Source of the DNA: an uncultured Eubacteriales bacterium
GTDB taxonomy: Bacteria; Bacillota; Clostridia; Oscillospirales; CAG-382
Length of the DNA stretch: 54,352 nt
Reading direction: 5' to 3'
Assembly (NCBI GenBank): GCA_934444645.1
Contig: CAKSCV010000019.1
Location: 1-54,352 of the forward strand
This document shows, one piece after another, positions 39,596 through 49,800 of the stretch; positions within the stretch are counted from its first letter, which is position 1; each line of letters begins with the position of its first letter. The notes under the pieces are model-generated. The model was given only the letters and a program-made list of their open reading frames with translations, was not told the DNA's origin and made no database searches. A program made the translations under genes and the position numbers.

Positions 39596-39790
39596 GATGA
39601 TGAAGATAGCGCCTGTGCGGAAAAATGCGGCATTTTTGCCAAGATCCGTCGTCGGCGCTTGTCAGCTATGCGTTCACGCTTTGGTGGACACTCTCTCCTT
39701 TTTGCCGAAGTCCGAGCGTGCGAATCGGACTTCGTGCGGAGAAAGAAAGCCGTAAAAGCTGAAACATATATAATAAAAGGAGTTGTTTGT

Positions 39791-42562
39791 ATGAAAAAAG
39801 CAGTATTTTCCCTTCTTGCCGCGGCGCTTTTGTGCAGTGCCGTCCCGGCGCACGCCTTTGTGCCGGAATCTGTGGAAACCGTTTCGGAGAAGTCGTTTTC
39901 TTATGAAAGCGATACGCGTCTGCACGCCGAAATCCTGCCCGGCAGGAATTTGCTTACCGGCACCGACAAGGCTGTGACGTTTGACACCTCTGCCGACTTG
40001 GATTTGTTTACGGTCACCTCCAACTTCCCTGAAAAAATCATCGAAACCGGTTGGCAGGAGAGCAACCGCAGCTTGCGTCTCGGCTTTCCGGAAGCACGTG
40101 ACGTTATAAGCTCGGGACATCATCAGGCGGTTTTGACCGCCCAACTTGGCGTGACGCTCGACCGTCCGGCGTATTTTACGGTATCGACCGAAGGATTGTA
40201 TGCGATCTGTGAGTTTGGCGGCGCTTGGATCTATCAGAATATCAGCGAGACCTACAAAAAAGAAGCAGTCGCGGACAATTTCAAAGGCGCGCCTTGGGAT
40301 ACCGATACGCTGACCTTCAAAATTTGGAACGTGGAGAACTATAATCAGAAAAAATACATCGACAACATCGCCGTGATTCCGTATTATCAAGTGACCTATA
40401 AAAATGTCGGCCGCGACGGACAAGTGCTCGGCGAAGATGTTGTGACCTATACGCTCGGTGCGACTGCTCCGAGCATCGCTGACGACGGTTCGATCGTGAC
40501 GGCAAACGGCTTTGCGCCGACGCACAGTCTTTCCGAGCCGGGTTCGCAGTTCCTTGGCTGGTCGACCGAAGTAGGCGGTGCGGTTATGAGCGAAATTCCG
40601 TTTGCCGGAGAGGATCTTGTGCTGTATCCGGTTTGGAGCGAGATGACCTTCCTGCCGGGCACCAACGTGTTGACCGGCACCCAAAAAGCGTTGACCTTCG
40701 ACAAGGAATCCGATGCTTCGCTCTTCACAGCAAAGCCTGTGTACGATGCCACCAAGACTGTTTCGCTGTCGTGGGACGGTGAAAATAAGCGTCTGAAAAT
40801 GCATTTTCCGGCAGGAACCGACGCAAGCTCACATTTTGTGGCAGCGTTGTCGGCAAAGCTTGGCACCAATCTCGACCGTCCGGCGTATTTTACGACACGC
40901 GTCAATTCGTTCTTTTCCTTAGTATATTTCATGGACGACGGACAGATCGGCGAAAATCTTTCCGATTCTGCCATCGATAAAGTTGTTTGCGGCACCAACG
41001 GCGGTAAGGTTTGGAACACCGATACGCTTTCCTTGAACATATGGAATCTGTATGGCTATGCGTGCGACAAATATGTGGATGATGTTGCGGTGATCCCGTA
41101 TTTCCGCGTGACCTATAAAAATCTTGACCGTGACGGAAATGTTCTCGGCGACGACAAGATCGGCTATACGCTCGGCGATACGAGCAGAATCACCGTGGCA
41201 GCAGACGGCTCGATCTCTCTTCCCGAAACCTTTGTCCCGACCGAAAAGCTCATAGCAAAAGGCGCAAGCTTGCTTGGCTGGTCAACCGAACAGGGTGCCC
41301 GGGAACCCATGACGGAAATTCCGCTTGGCGAGAGTGATATTGTGCTGTATCCGGTTTGGGGTGAGATGCAGATCGTTCCCGGTGCAAACCTCTTTACCGG
41401 CACCAAAACGGCATTGACCTTTGCTTCCGCCGATGAGCTTGCGTTCTTTGACATTGCAGCCAAATGGGACAGCAGTGTGGAAATGAACTTAAAATACGAT
41501 GCCGATTATGAGCGTATGCGTATCGATTTCCCGGCTAAGACCGACGCCAGCGGCCATTTTGTTGCGACTCTTTCCGCGCCGCTCGGCACGACGCTTGACC
41601 GTCCGGCATTCCTTGCGGCGAAGTCCTATGCGCTCTATGTGTTCTATCAGTTTGGCGAAGACGGCATCTTTTTCTCGGATACCACCGGCGAATGGGCGAC
41701 CAAAACCGTGTATGCGAACAATGCCGGAAAGCCGTGGAACACCGATGTTCTGAATTTGGATATTTGGAACATTTACAGCTATAACACGCAAAAATACCTC
41801 GACAATTTCGCCATTGTTCCGTACTATAAGGTGACCTATAAAAACCTTGCACCGGACGGTTCTTCGCTCGGCGATGATATCGTTGCCTACACGCTCGGCG
41901 ACACTTCGCTCTTTGCCGTGGCGGATGACGGCACCATTACGACAGCCGAAAGCTTTGCACCCGACCAAACCTTGGAAAGCACGGACTTTCTCGGTTGGTC
42001 GACCGAGAAGAACGGCACGGTCATGAGCGAAATTCCGCTTGCCGGAGAGGATATTGTGCTGTATCCGGTTTACAAAGCTCCGGCCGCACCGGCGATGACC
42101 GGCGAGCTGTCGCTGCGCACCTCCGGCGCACAGGGCATTCGTTTTAAGGCGAACATTGCCATCGCCACGCACCTCGACAGCACGGAATACGGTTTTCTCG
42201 TGACCCGTCAGGCACTTCTTGACCAAACGGGCACGAGCGATGATGCTTTTGTTCTCGGCTCTGCCGTTCCGTATGTCAAGGGCGTTGCCTATCAGAAGGA
42301 TCGCGCGTCCAATTTCTCCTATGACAGCGGCGACGGCGTCCACTTCCTCTATACGGCGGTTTTGCGCGGCATTCCGCAAAGCAAGCCCTATTATACGGAA
42401 AAAATGGTCGTTCGTCCGTATGTGACGGTGGCAGGCGTGAACTATTACGGCAATGTGCAGAAGGCTTCGGTGGAGGATGCGGTAGACGCACTTTTGGCGA
42501 ACAATCCGGAAGCCGCCGGCGATGCCTATGTCAAGGCAATTTTGGAAACGCTTGGCCGCTAA
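39791..42562 (+). CDS. large secreted triple-repeat protein with Flg_new/InlB-type modules
   Basis: 923 residues from ATG 39791, 8 nt after AAAAGGAG. Signal peptide to about 23 (AHA), then the sequence FVPESVE. Three repeats of about 239 residues begin 'LPGRNLLTGTDKAVTFD', 'LPGTNVLTGTQKALTFD' and 'VPGANLFTGTKTALTF'; each has a jelly-roll-like part ('LDRPAYFT', 'WDTDTLTFKIWNVENYN', 'KKYIDNIAVIPYYQVTYKN') and a Flg_new/InlB B-repeat ('FLGWSTEVGGAVMSEIPF', 'DLVLYPVW'). The C-terminal 150 residues ('LSLRTSGAQGIRFKANIAI', 'YGFLVTRQALLD') are a domain I have seen only in Clostridial surface proteins. No SLH domain, so its attachment is unknown. Likely carbohydrate-binding surface protein. Confidence 0.75.
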   Translation: MKKAVFSLLAAALLCSAVPAHAFVPESVETVSEKSFSYESDTRLHAEILPGRNLLTGTDKAVTFDTSADLDLFTVTSNFPEKIIETGWQESNRSLRLGFPEARDVISSGHHQAVLTAQLGVTLDRPAYFTVSTEGLYAICEFGGAWIYQNISETYKKEAVADNFKGAPWDTDTLTFKIWNVENYNQKKYIDNIAVIPYYQVTYKNVGRDGQVLGEDVVTYTLGATAPSIADDGSIVTANGFAPTHSLSEPGSQFLGWSTEVGGAVMSEIPFAGEDLVLYPVWSEMTFLPGTNVLTGTQKALTFDKESDASLFTAKPVYDATKTVSLSWDGENKRLKMHFPAGTDASSHFVAALSAKLGTNLDRPAYFTTRVNSFFSLVYFMDDGQIGENLSDSAIDKVVCGTNGGKVWNTDTLSLNIWNLYGYACDKYVDDVAVIPYFRVTYKNLDRDGNVLGDDKIGYTLGDTSRITVAADGSISLPETFVPTEKLIAKGASLLGWSTEQGAREPMTEIPLGESDIVLYPVWGEMQIVPGANLFTGTKTALTFASADELAFFDIAAKWDSSVEMNLKYDADYERMRIDFPAKTDASGHFVATLSAPLGTTLDRPAFLAAKSYALYVFYQFGEDGIFFSDTTGEWATKTVYANNAGKPWNTDVLNLDIWNIYSYNTQKYLDNFAIVPYYKVTYKNLAPDGSSLGDDIVAYTLGDTSLFAVADDGTITTAESFAPDQTLESTDFLGWSTEKNGTVMSEIPLAGEDIVLYPVYKAPAAPAMTGELSLRTSGAQGIRFKANIAIATHLDSTEYGFLVTRQALLDQTGTSDDAFVLGSAVPYVKGVAYQKDRASNFSYDSGDGVHFLYTAVLRGIPQSKPYYTEKMVVRPYVTVAGVNYYGNVQKASVEDAVDALLANNPEAAGDAYVKAILETLGR

Positions 42563-42769
42563 AGCCGCTTGGATGCACCACGCTCGACAGACGACTCACT
42601 CCTTTCGGTTCACATTTTGGTGAACGGTTCTCCGGATACCGACCACAGGATCGGGTACACAGTGGTTTCGGTATCCGGAGTAAGGCTGTGATTTCTTTCA
42701 TTATTATATATAAGCAAAAACTGCACTGCCGCATTTTTCTTTTTGAGCGGCAAACGGAGGAACAGACAG
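42563..42769 (+). other. structured leader before the SLH-WbsX gene
   Basis: Holds two hairpins: GTTCAC/GTGAAC (42608-42625) and a 16-bp stem with a 2-nt bulge (42631-42646 with 42662-42679, TCCGGATACCGA / TCGGTATCCGGA). No T-run follows the larger one, so it is not a clear terminator; mRNA stability or processing roles are possible. Confidence 0.5.
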
Positions 42770-45700
42770 ATGAAAAGACAGATGAAAAGACCACACAAAC
42801 GCATCATCGGCATACTTGCCGCGGCACTTTTAGCCGGAAGCTGTTTTGCGGCAGAGCCGGAAAAAAGAGAGGACTACCGGGACGGTATGTTTTCCGATGT
42901 TTCAAGTGCCGATTGGTATGCGGACGACGTAAAAACGTGCTATGAGTACGGCGTTATGAAAGGGCAGACAGACGACACCTTTCTTCCGGATGGCCGTCTG
43001 ACAGTTGCCGAGGCAATGACGCTTGCGGCACGTTTGCACAGCGCTTTGCACAGTGAGAGCATTGAGGAAGCAAGCACCGGGCAGGCAGTGTGGTATGAGC
43101 CGTATGCGCTGTATGCCAAAGAAAACGGCATTCTGAAAGAAGAACCGGATTCGTATGACCGTCCGGCGGCAAGAAGCGAAGCGGCAGAGCTGTTTTTCCG
43201 GGCGCTTTCGGATACGCTTTCCGAAAGCACCGTTATCAATCCTGCGGCAAGCCTTCCCGATGTGCCGGAAAGCGTACCGTATTATACGTCTGTCAAGGCC
43301 TTGTATGAAGCCGGGATTTTGACCGGCAGCGACAGCTACGGGAATTTCTATCCGGCAAGTACCCTGACGCGTGCCGAAGCGGCGGCGATTATGAGCCGTG
43401 CGGCGTTTGCCGATAAACGCGTGAAAAAGACCTTTGACGTTATTGCCGAAGACGACGCGTATTATTTGTGCTATACCTATAATTTCCGTTCTCTGAGAAA
43501 TGAATGGCAGCGTGACGAACGCGGCGCCGCACCTGCGCAGACGCTTGGCGCACCTTTTACCGGCCTTTTCGATATCAAAGAAAACGCCGGAACGGCTCTC
43601 ATCCGCGGCTTTAACCGCCTTGCGGTCGGACGGGTGACGGCTGACATCGGTTTGACGGCACGCGGTGACGGTGCGTATCTCGAATTCCGTAACGATGCCG
43701 ACAAGTCGGTGTACCGCTTGGAGATCGTGGACGGAAAATGGAGCTTACTTGACGAAAACGGCGCGTATACCGCTTTGTGCGAAGCACCGGCGGTCAGCAC
43801 CTCCTACGATATGCGCTTGATTCTCGATTTGGACAACGGGTATGCGGAAACCGTCATTAACGGCACAAGCTACGGAAAACACCCGTTTGCCGTTTCGAAG
43901 GACGCGCTCAACCTTTACAACTTCCGCTTTGCCACCACCGAAAAAGGCACACCGACCGTCAAGCCGGAATACTGTGTCATTCGGGCAAATTACGCGCTTT
44001 ATGAAGAATTCTTCAACTGCGATGCCGGAAAAATTCCGTATGACTGGTCGGCATCGGCCGGTGTCGGCGTTGTCGGCGCGGAGGACAAAGCGTCGCTCGA
44101 GCTTCCGGCCGGCACAGCGGCCGCGACGGGCTTTTTGCCGGTAAGCGGCAAGGCCATGGCGGATTTCGAGCTGCTTCTTCCGACCGCACAAAACAGCGTG
44201 TATACCTTAAACTGCGGCGAAATAACCGTGCTTCGCTTTGAAAGCGACCAAAACAATTTCTATGTCAACGGCACCAAGGTGTATGACGACTATTATGCCA
44301 ATCTTTGGTACAAGGTGCGCTTTGAGATCGATTTCGAAGCCCGTCAGATCCGCTTTAAGTTAAACGGCATCGATTATGCGGTTCTTCCGCTTGAAACAGC
44401 GGCGAATTCGATTGACAATCTGAAAATCGAAAATACCGGTGCGGCGGCGTTCAAGGCTGATACGTTCCGCGTTTGCAAGCTCATTGACCACGAAGACTAT
44501 GTTCCCGAACCGGTCAAACCGGCCGGCGAAGAAAAGTATAATGTCGGACTCAACGTCTGCTCCATCTGGACGACCGGTTCCCATACGGCCTGGTCGCTCA
44601 TCAGCCCGTTTGACGACGTCGAGCCGGTTCTCGGCTATTATGACGAGGGACTTCCCGAAACGGCTGACTGGGAGATTAAATATCTTGCGGAGCATGGCGT
44701 CGATTTTCAGGCGTTCTGCTGGTATCCGCCGGATTCGTCCGAGCCGCTTAAAACGGCGCTGCACCATTTGGAGGACGGCTACAAAAACGCCAAATACAGC
44801 GACAAGATGAAATACTGCTTGCTGTATGAGGCGGAAAGCGGAAAGGTTGCTAAGGATTTACAGACCTGGAAGGACAACTATGTTCCGTTTATGATTGAGA
44901 ACTTTTTCAAGGATCCGCGCTATATGACCCTTGACAACCGCCTTGTGATGGGCGTATTTGCGCCGGGTCTGTTTGCCGAACGCATCGGCGGTGAAGAGGT
45001 GCTGTGCCAAGCCTTTGATTATCTTGACAAAAAGGTCAAAGAGCTTGGCTTCGACGGTATGCTGTACTGTGTGAGTGCGACGGCAAGCAAGTCGTATGCC
45101 GATATCGGTTATCAGGCGTCCTTTGCATACAGCTGGGGCACGTCCGGCTACGATCCGGAGGTCAATATCCGCAATATCATCTCCAGTCATGACCGCGGCT
45201 ATGTCCACACAATTCCTACCGTTTCGGTCGGCTTTAACCATGTGCCGTGGGCGCGCCGGCGCTATCCTCTTATCACCAAAGAGGATTACCGCACGGTTCA
45301 TGACTGGGTCAAGAGCACCTATCTTCCGTCGATTGGAGCCGGGGACTGGCGCGATAACACCGTATGGATTTCCACCTGGAACGAATACGGCGAAGGAACT
45401 TATATCATGCCGACCACGGACAGCAAGGGCTTTCAGTATTTGGATGTTTTGCGGGAAGAATATACCGACGAAAAAATCGATTCGTCCGTCAATACCATTC
45501 CGACAGCAAAGCAAAGAGAACGCATCAATCATTTGTATCCGCAGTATTTTCACCTATTGCGCCGCACTCTGACGGAGGAAAGCCCGACCGAAACGGCATA
45601 TACCATAAACTTCGGCACGGATAACAATATCGGAACTTCCGGCGTGTATGAGGACGGACGCGACGCGAACGGCCTTTCGGGTACCGCTTTCAACAATGAC

Positions 45701-46870
45701 CCTGCGGTTTTGACCACAAACATTGAAACCAAAGTAGACCTTTCAAAAATCAGCAAGATCGTTATTACGCTTAAAACCGAGGTCGGCTCGTATTGCGAGT
45801 TTTTCTATACCACCTCTGCAAGTCCCGATTGGGAGCAGAGAAAATCCGGTTCATTCTCGGCGCGTTCAAACGATTTCGAATCGTATACCTTCCGTACCGA
45901 CGGCTTTAAGGATTGGACGGGCTTTTTGAAAAACTTCCGTATCGACCCTGCCGGACGCGAAGGTGCGCACTTTGTGGTGCGCTCGGTAGAATTTTTGTGC
46001 GATACCCGGAAAAATCTTCTTTCCAATCAAATGAAAATCGACGATTTCAATATTCTGCTTGTGCTGCCGCCGGAAACCGAAGGCGAGGAGATTCTTCTTC
46101 CGTTTGATCCCGAAACCAACATGGACCGTGCTTTGAACGTGTTCCATGAATGGGATAAGAATGCCGGAAAGCTTACTCTCAATTTTGTCGGTCACAAGGC
46201 TGTTTTCACGGTCGGCAAGAATACGTATCTGTTCGACGGGAACGAGGTTGCGCTTGATTCGGCGCTTCGCACGCAGGACAGTATTCCGGTCATTCCGATT
46301 CGTGCGCTTCTCGAAAAGGTTGGCTGTACGGTGTCGGTAAACGACGCGCAAGAGCTTGTCATCGTGACGCCTGATAAGGATTATTATAAAGATTTGTATG
46401 CTTCGCGTATACCCGGTATATACGATTTCGATATGCCGAACGACAACGAAGGCTGGACCTCTTCCTTTATGGCTATGACCACTGACGACGGTTATATGCA
46501 CTGTGTCTCGACGGTCACCATCATCCGAGATCCTACCATTATCTGTGTTCCGGCAACTGAGCTCAAAGCCTCCGATTATACGAAATTGAAAATTCGTGTA
46601 CGCTATGCATATGACAAGGCCGACGGCAATCAGACCATGCAGATGTTCTTTAGGACGGATGTCAATCCCGGCCTTTCCGAAGCCAATTCGGTGATTATTC
46701 CGCTAAAGAACCATGACAGCGAAGGAGAATGGGAGGAATATGAGGCAGATCTTACCAAGATTGCCACATGGGACGGAAACGTTTCGTATTTGCGCTTTGA
46801 CCCGTTCAACTCGCTCGGTTATATGGATATCGACTATATCCGTTTTGTCGGCGAAACGGATGAAACTTAG
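42770..46870 (+). CDS. SLH-anchored protein with WbsX/GH99-like domain
   Basis: 1,366 residues from ATG 42770 (9 nt after GGAGG). Signal peptide to about 28; three SLH domains at about 40-225 ('FSDVSSADWYADDVKTCYEY', 'DTFLPDGRLTVAEAMTLAARL'). A concanavalin-like sandwich pair follows (about 235-580). Residues about 590-900 match the WbsX/GH99-like family: 'VGLNVCSIWTTGSHTAWSLI', 'YYDEGLPETADWEIKYLAEH', 'GVDFQAFCWYPPDS' and the hallmark 'STWNEYGEGTYIMPT'. Then beta-sandwich modules and a copper-amine-oxidase-N-like stalk (about 1110-1210, 'FDGNEVALDS', 'VIPIRALLEKVGCTVSVND'), then another sandwich. Probably a wall-bound glycoside hydrolase on a mannan-like or cell-wall glycan; substrate unknown. 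The N-terminal, not C-terminal, SLH position contrasts with its neighbour. Confidence 0.8.
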   Translation: MKRQMKRPHKRIIGILAAALLAGSCFAAEPEKREDYRDGMFSDVSSADWYADDVKTCYEYGVMKGQTDDTFLPDGRLTVAEAMTLAARLHSALHSESIEEASTGQAVWYEPYALYAKENGILKEEPDSYDRPAARSEAAELFFRALSDTLSESTVINPAASLPDVPESVPYYTSVKALYEAGILTGSDSYGNFYPASTLTRAEAAAIMSRAAFADKRVKKTFDVIAEDDAYYLCYTYNFRSLRNEWQRDERGAAPAQTLGAPFTGLFDIKENAGTALIRGFNRLAVGRVTADIGLTARGDGAYLEFRNDADKSVYRLEIVDGKWSLLDENGAYTALCEAPAVSTSYDMRLILDLDNGYAETVINGTSYGKHPFAVSKDALNLYNFRFATTEKGTPTVKPEYCVIRANYALYEEFFNCDAGKIPYDWSASAGVGVVGAEDKASLELPAGTAAATGFLPVSGKAMADFELLLPTAQNSVYTLNCGEITVLRFESDQNNFYVNGTKVYDDYYANLWYKVRFEIDFEARQIRFKLNGIDYAVLPLETAANSIDNLKIENTGAAAFKADTFRVCKLIDHEDYVPEPVKPAGEEKYNVGLNVCSIWTTGSHTAWSLISPFDDVEPVLGYYDEGLPETADWEIKYLAEHGVDFQAFCWYPPDSSEPLKTALHHLEDGYKNAKYSDKMKYCLLYEAESGKVAKDLQTWKDNYVPFMIENFFKDPRYMTLDNRLVMGVFAPGLFAERIGGEEVLCQAFDYLDKKVKELGFDGMLYCVSATASKSYADIGYQASFAYSWGTSGYDPEVNIRNIISSHDRGYVHTIPTVSVGFNHVPWARRRYPLITKEDYRTVHDWVKSTYLPSIGAGDWRDNTVWISTWNEYGEGTYIMPTTDSKGFQYLDVLREEYTDEKIDSSVNTIPTAKQRERINHLYPQYFHLLRRTLTEESPTETAYTINFGTDNNIGTSGVYEDGRDANGLSGTAFNNDPAVLTTNIETKVDLSKISKIVITLKTEVGSYCEFFYTTSASPDWEQRKSGSFSARSNDFESYTFRTDGFKDWTGFLKNFRIDPAGREGAHFVVRSVEFLCDTRKNLLSNQMKIDDFNILLVLPPETEGEEILLPFDPETNMDRALNVFHEWDKNAGKLTLNFVGHKAVFTVGKNTYLFDGNEVALDSALRTQDSIPVIPIRALLEKVGCTVSVNDAQELVIVTPDKDYYKDLYASRIPGIYDFDMPNDNEGWTSSFMAMTTDDGYMHCVSTVTIIRDPTIICVPATELKASDYTKLKIRVRYAYDKADGNQTMQMFFRTDVNPGLSEANSVIIPLKNHDSEGEWEEYEADLTKIATWDGNVSYLRFDPFNSLGYMDIDYIRFVGETDET

Positions 46871-46897
46871 CAAACCGTCCTGTAAGGAGATATAACC

Positions 46898-49800
46898 ATG
46901 AAAAAAATTATTGCATTTGTATTGGCATTAAGCCTTGCATTGCCGTTTTCCTCCGGCGCGGCCTTTGTGCCGGAGGAGGTGGAGCATTCTGCCGAAGCGG
47001 AATACGTGCTTGAATGGGCTGACACGGCTCTTTCAGACGATGAAAGTGCTGATATCACCTATCATTTCCCGTTGAATACCGAAACGTATACCACGCCGTT
47101 TCCGCTTGTGGGCGTAGCGCCGCATACCAGTATTTTGTACGGCTCATACCGCGAGTGGAAAACAACGGCCGCCAATACCGGCTATGTGGAATTTCCCTCG
47201 CCGACCAAAGAAATCGCGTGTGAGAAGTATCCGTATATGGTGCTTCAATACAAAAACGAACGCGACAGCTATAACGGCAATGTTGTGTATTATTTCACCA
47301 CAACCGGCGACACCGCAAGAGACGAAAACAAAACGGTCTATTCGTACCTTGCGACCGGCAATACGGGCTTGTTCAAATATCAGATTCTGCCGCTGTTCCA
47401 CAATGTGCGCTACAAGGGCTTTCTGCAAAATGGGCATATGATCATGCGCGAAGCCGGAGCCATGAAGATCACGGATATTTTTCTCACCGATTCGCTCGAT
47501 TTCTTGACAAACGAACCCGAACCGGATCCGGCGGTCTTGTCTCTTCGCGCGTCGGACATTACAGCCGACGGGCAGACAGTGTCTGTGTATCCGACGCTCA
47601 CGCTGCCCGACGGCACGGAAGTGACCGATTTGAAAAACATTTCATGGTCGGCGGATTCTGTGTGCGTGCATACCGCGACCGGAGCGGACGGAACTCTGAC
47701 GCTTGCCGGAAGAATCGACGGAAACGTAACCGTCGGTGCGCGTGTGGCGTATGAAGGGAAAACGTATGAAGCCGCAACGACGGTGGCTGTTTCGGGACAA
47801 AATCCAAAGCTGTATGCATCTCCCGTAAAACTGATGACCTACGGCAACGCGCTTGCTTTGCACGAGGCGTCACCGTCGCTCGGATGGAAAAACGCGCACG
47901 GGCTTGCGGCAAGCTCGATCGAAAACGACTATGTACACGTCTTAAGTGCTTACTTAAACGAACGCTACGGCGAAAACCATGTCACACAGGTTTACGGAAA
48001 ATATGCCGAAAATCTCGAAGCAATTGTCGCCACGGCTGACAAAGGCACCGATTTTTCCGCAAGCTTCCGTAAGGTTGCCGCCTATGTTGCCGAAGAAAAG
48101 CCGGATATCGTTACGGTTCAATACGGCGAATACCTTTTTGCGTGCGACAGCGTTGCTTACGAAAATGCACTGACCGCTTTGGTGAAGGAAATCCGCAAGG
48201 GCGCACCGGATGCAGTGATCGTATTGACGACACCGTTTGGGGCAAAGCGCACAAGCGATGCTTATACCGGCGCACAGAGCGCCGCCGAAGCACTCGGTCT
48301 GCCGCTTGCCGATCTGTCGGCTGCCGCGAAGGACGGCCTTGCCGCCGCTGCTTCCCATACCGGGGTTGCCAAACACCCGAACGATACGGGCATGGCCGCC
48401 ATTGCAAAAGCTGTGTTTACCGCGCTGAATGTCGGTTTGACAGCCAAAGACCGGGATTCCTATGTGCTTTTGCCGGAATCGCTCACGGTCACGGATACAC
48501 TTTCCATCACCGAAAACGAAGGCACGCAGCTGTTACAGGTGACAGCTCTGCCGGAGGGCGCGTCGGAGGCGTTTATCTATGAAAGCGCGGACGAAAGCGT
48601 TGTCAGCGTTTCCGCAGACGGTGTATTGACCGCACGCGGCAACGGTGAAACCGTCGTAACCGTGACTTCGCGGTTTGCACCGAACGTAAAAGCAACTTGT
48701 ACGGTAAATGTTTCCGGACAGTCTCCGGCGTTCACGCTTCATTTCGACAAAAATGCGAGCGGCACGGTGAAAGGTATGCCTGCCGATAAAACCGGCGTCA
48801 AGGGAGAGGTCGTTTTGCCGCATGTTTTCCCGGAACGCAAAGGCTATCTCTTTTCCGGCTGGTCGGAAACACCGGACGGCGAAATTGTCGGCCGTGTTGC
48901 CGTGACAGAAGACAAGACGGTGTATGCCGTTTGGCGAAAGGCAGACGCGTTCACCTTCGACGCCGACGGATATGCTGAAGGTGTGACGGCGGACAACGGC
49001 TTTTATCCGGTGGTTAAGGACGGCCGTTTTTCGGTAACGGCGGTCGGAACGGATGTCGCAAGCGGAAATGTGCTGAAAATCCGCGTGCCGAATCTGGATA
49101 TTGACCCGGATGCCTACGATACGCTGGTCGTTCGGCTGCAGAACGCCGCAACCGGCTCGTCTGCCAAGCTCTATCTGACAGTAACGACCGAAAACGGCAG
49201 CGTTTCGTATGAAAGAACGATTGCGGACACAGCACTCGCCGCCTATTCTTTCGAGCTTGATTCGCTTCCGGGACAGATCACGGCCTTGGAGCTTATCCCG
49301 ACCGATATCGATACGACCGTTTGCATCGAAGATATACAGTTTTTGAACGCTTCGGACAGCCTGCTTCGCTACGAAGCAAATACCGATGACACCGTGAGAG
49401 AAATGCCGTCGGATGAGTATTTTTCCGAAAGCACGCAGATTCCTCTTACCTCTGTAAAACCCAAGCGCGACGGCTATTTGTTCCTTGGCTGGAGCTATGC
49501 GCCGGACAGCAAGCTGCTCATCTCGGACGGCTCGCTCATCGATTGCACCAAGCACGATGCTTTGTATGCCGTTTGGGATAAAGAGGATCATTGGGAATGC
49601 GATACCTGGTGGAATGAGATCGATCCGCAGGGAATGGACAGCTTTGCTTATACGAACGGCATTTTCTCCTATCGTTCAAGCGGCGTCGGCGCAATGCAGA
49701 ACGTGAAAAAACTCGGCTATTCGACCGATTCGACGTCCAAAAAGCTGAAAGTGCGTGCCAAATGGCAGGTGGCAGACGCGGAAGGGCTGCAAGCTGTGGC

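Noticed and set aside
39600..39790. Known riboswitch in the 190-nt leader
   Set aside because: Hairpins exist but none of the conserved c-di-GMP, SAM, TPP or lysine motifs could be matched.
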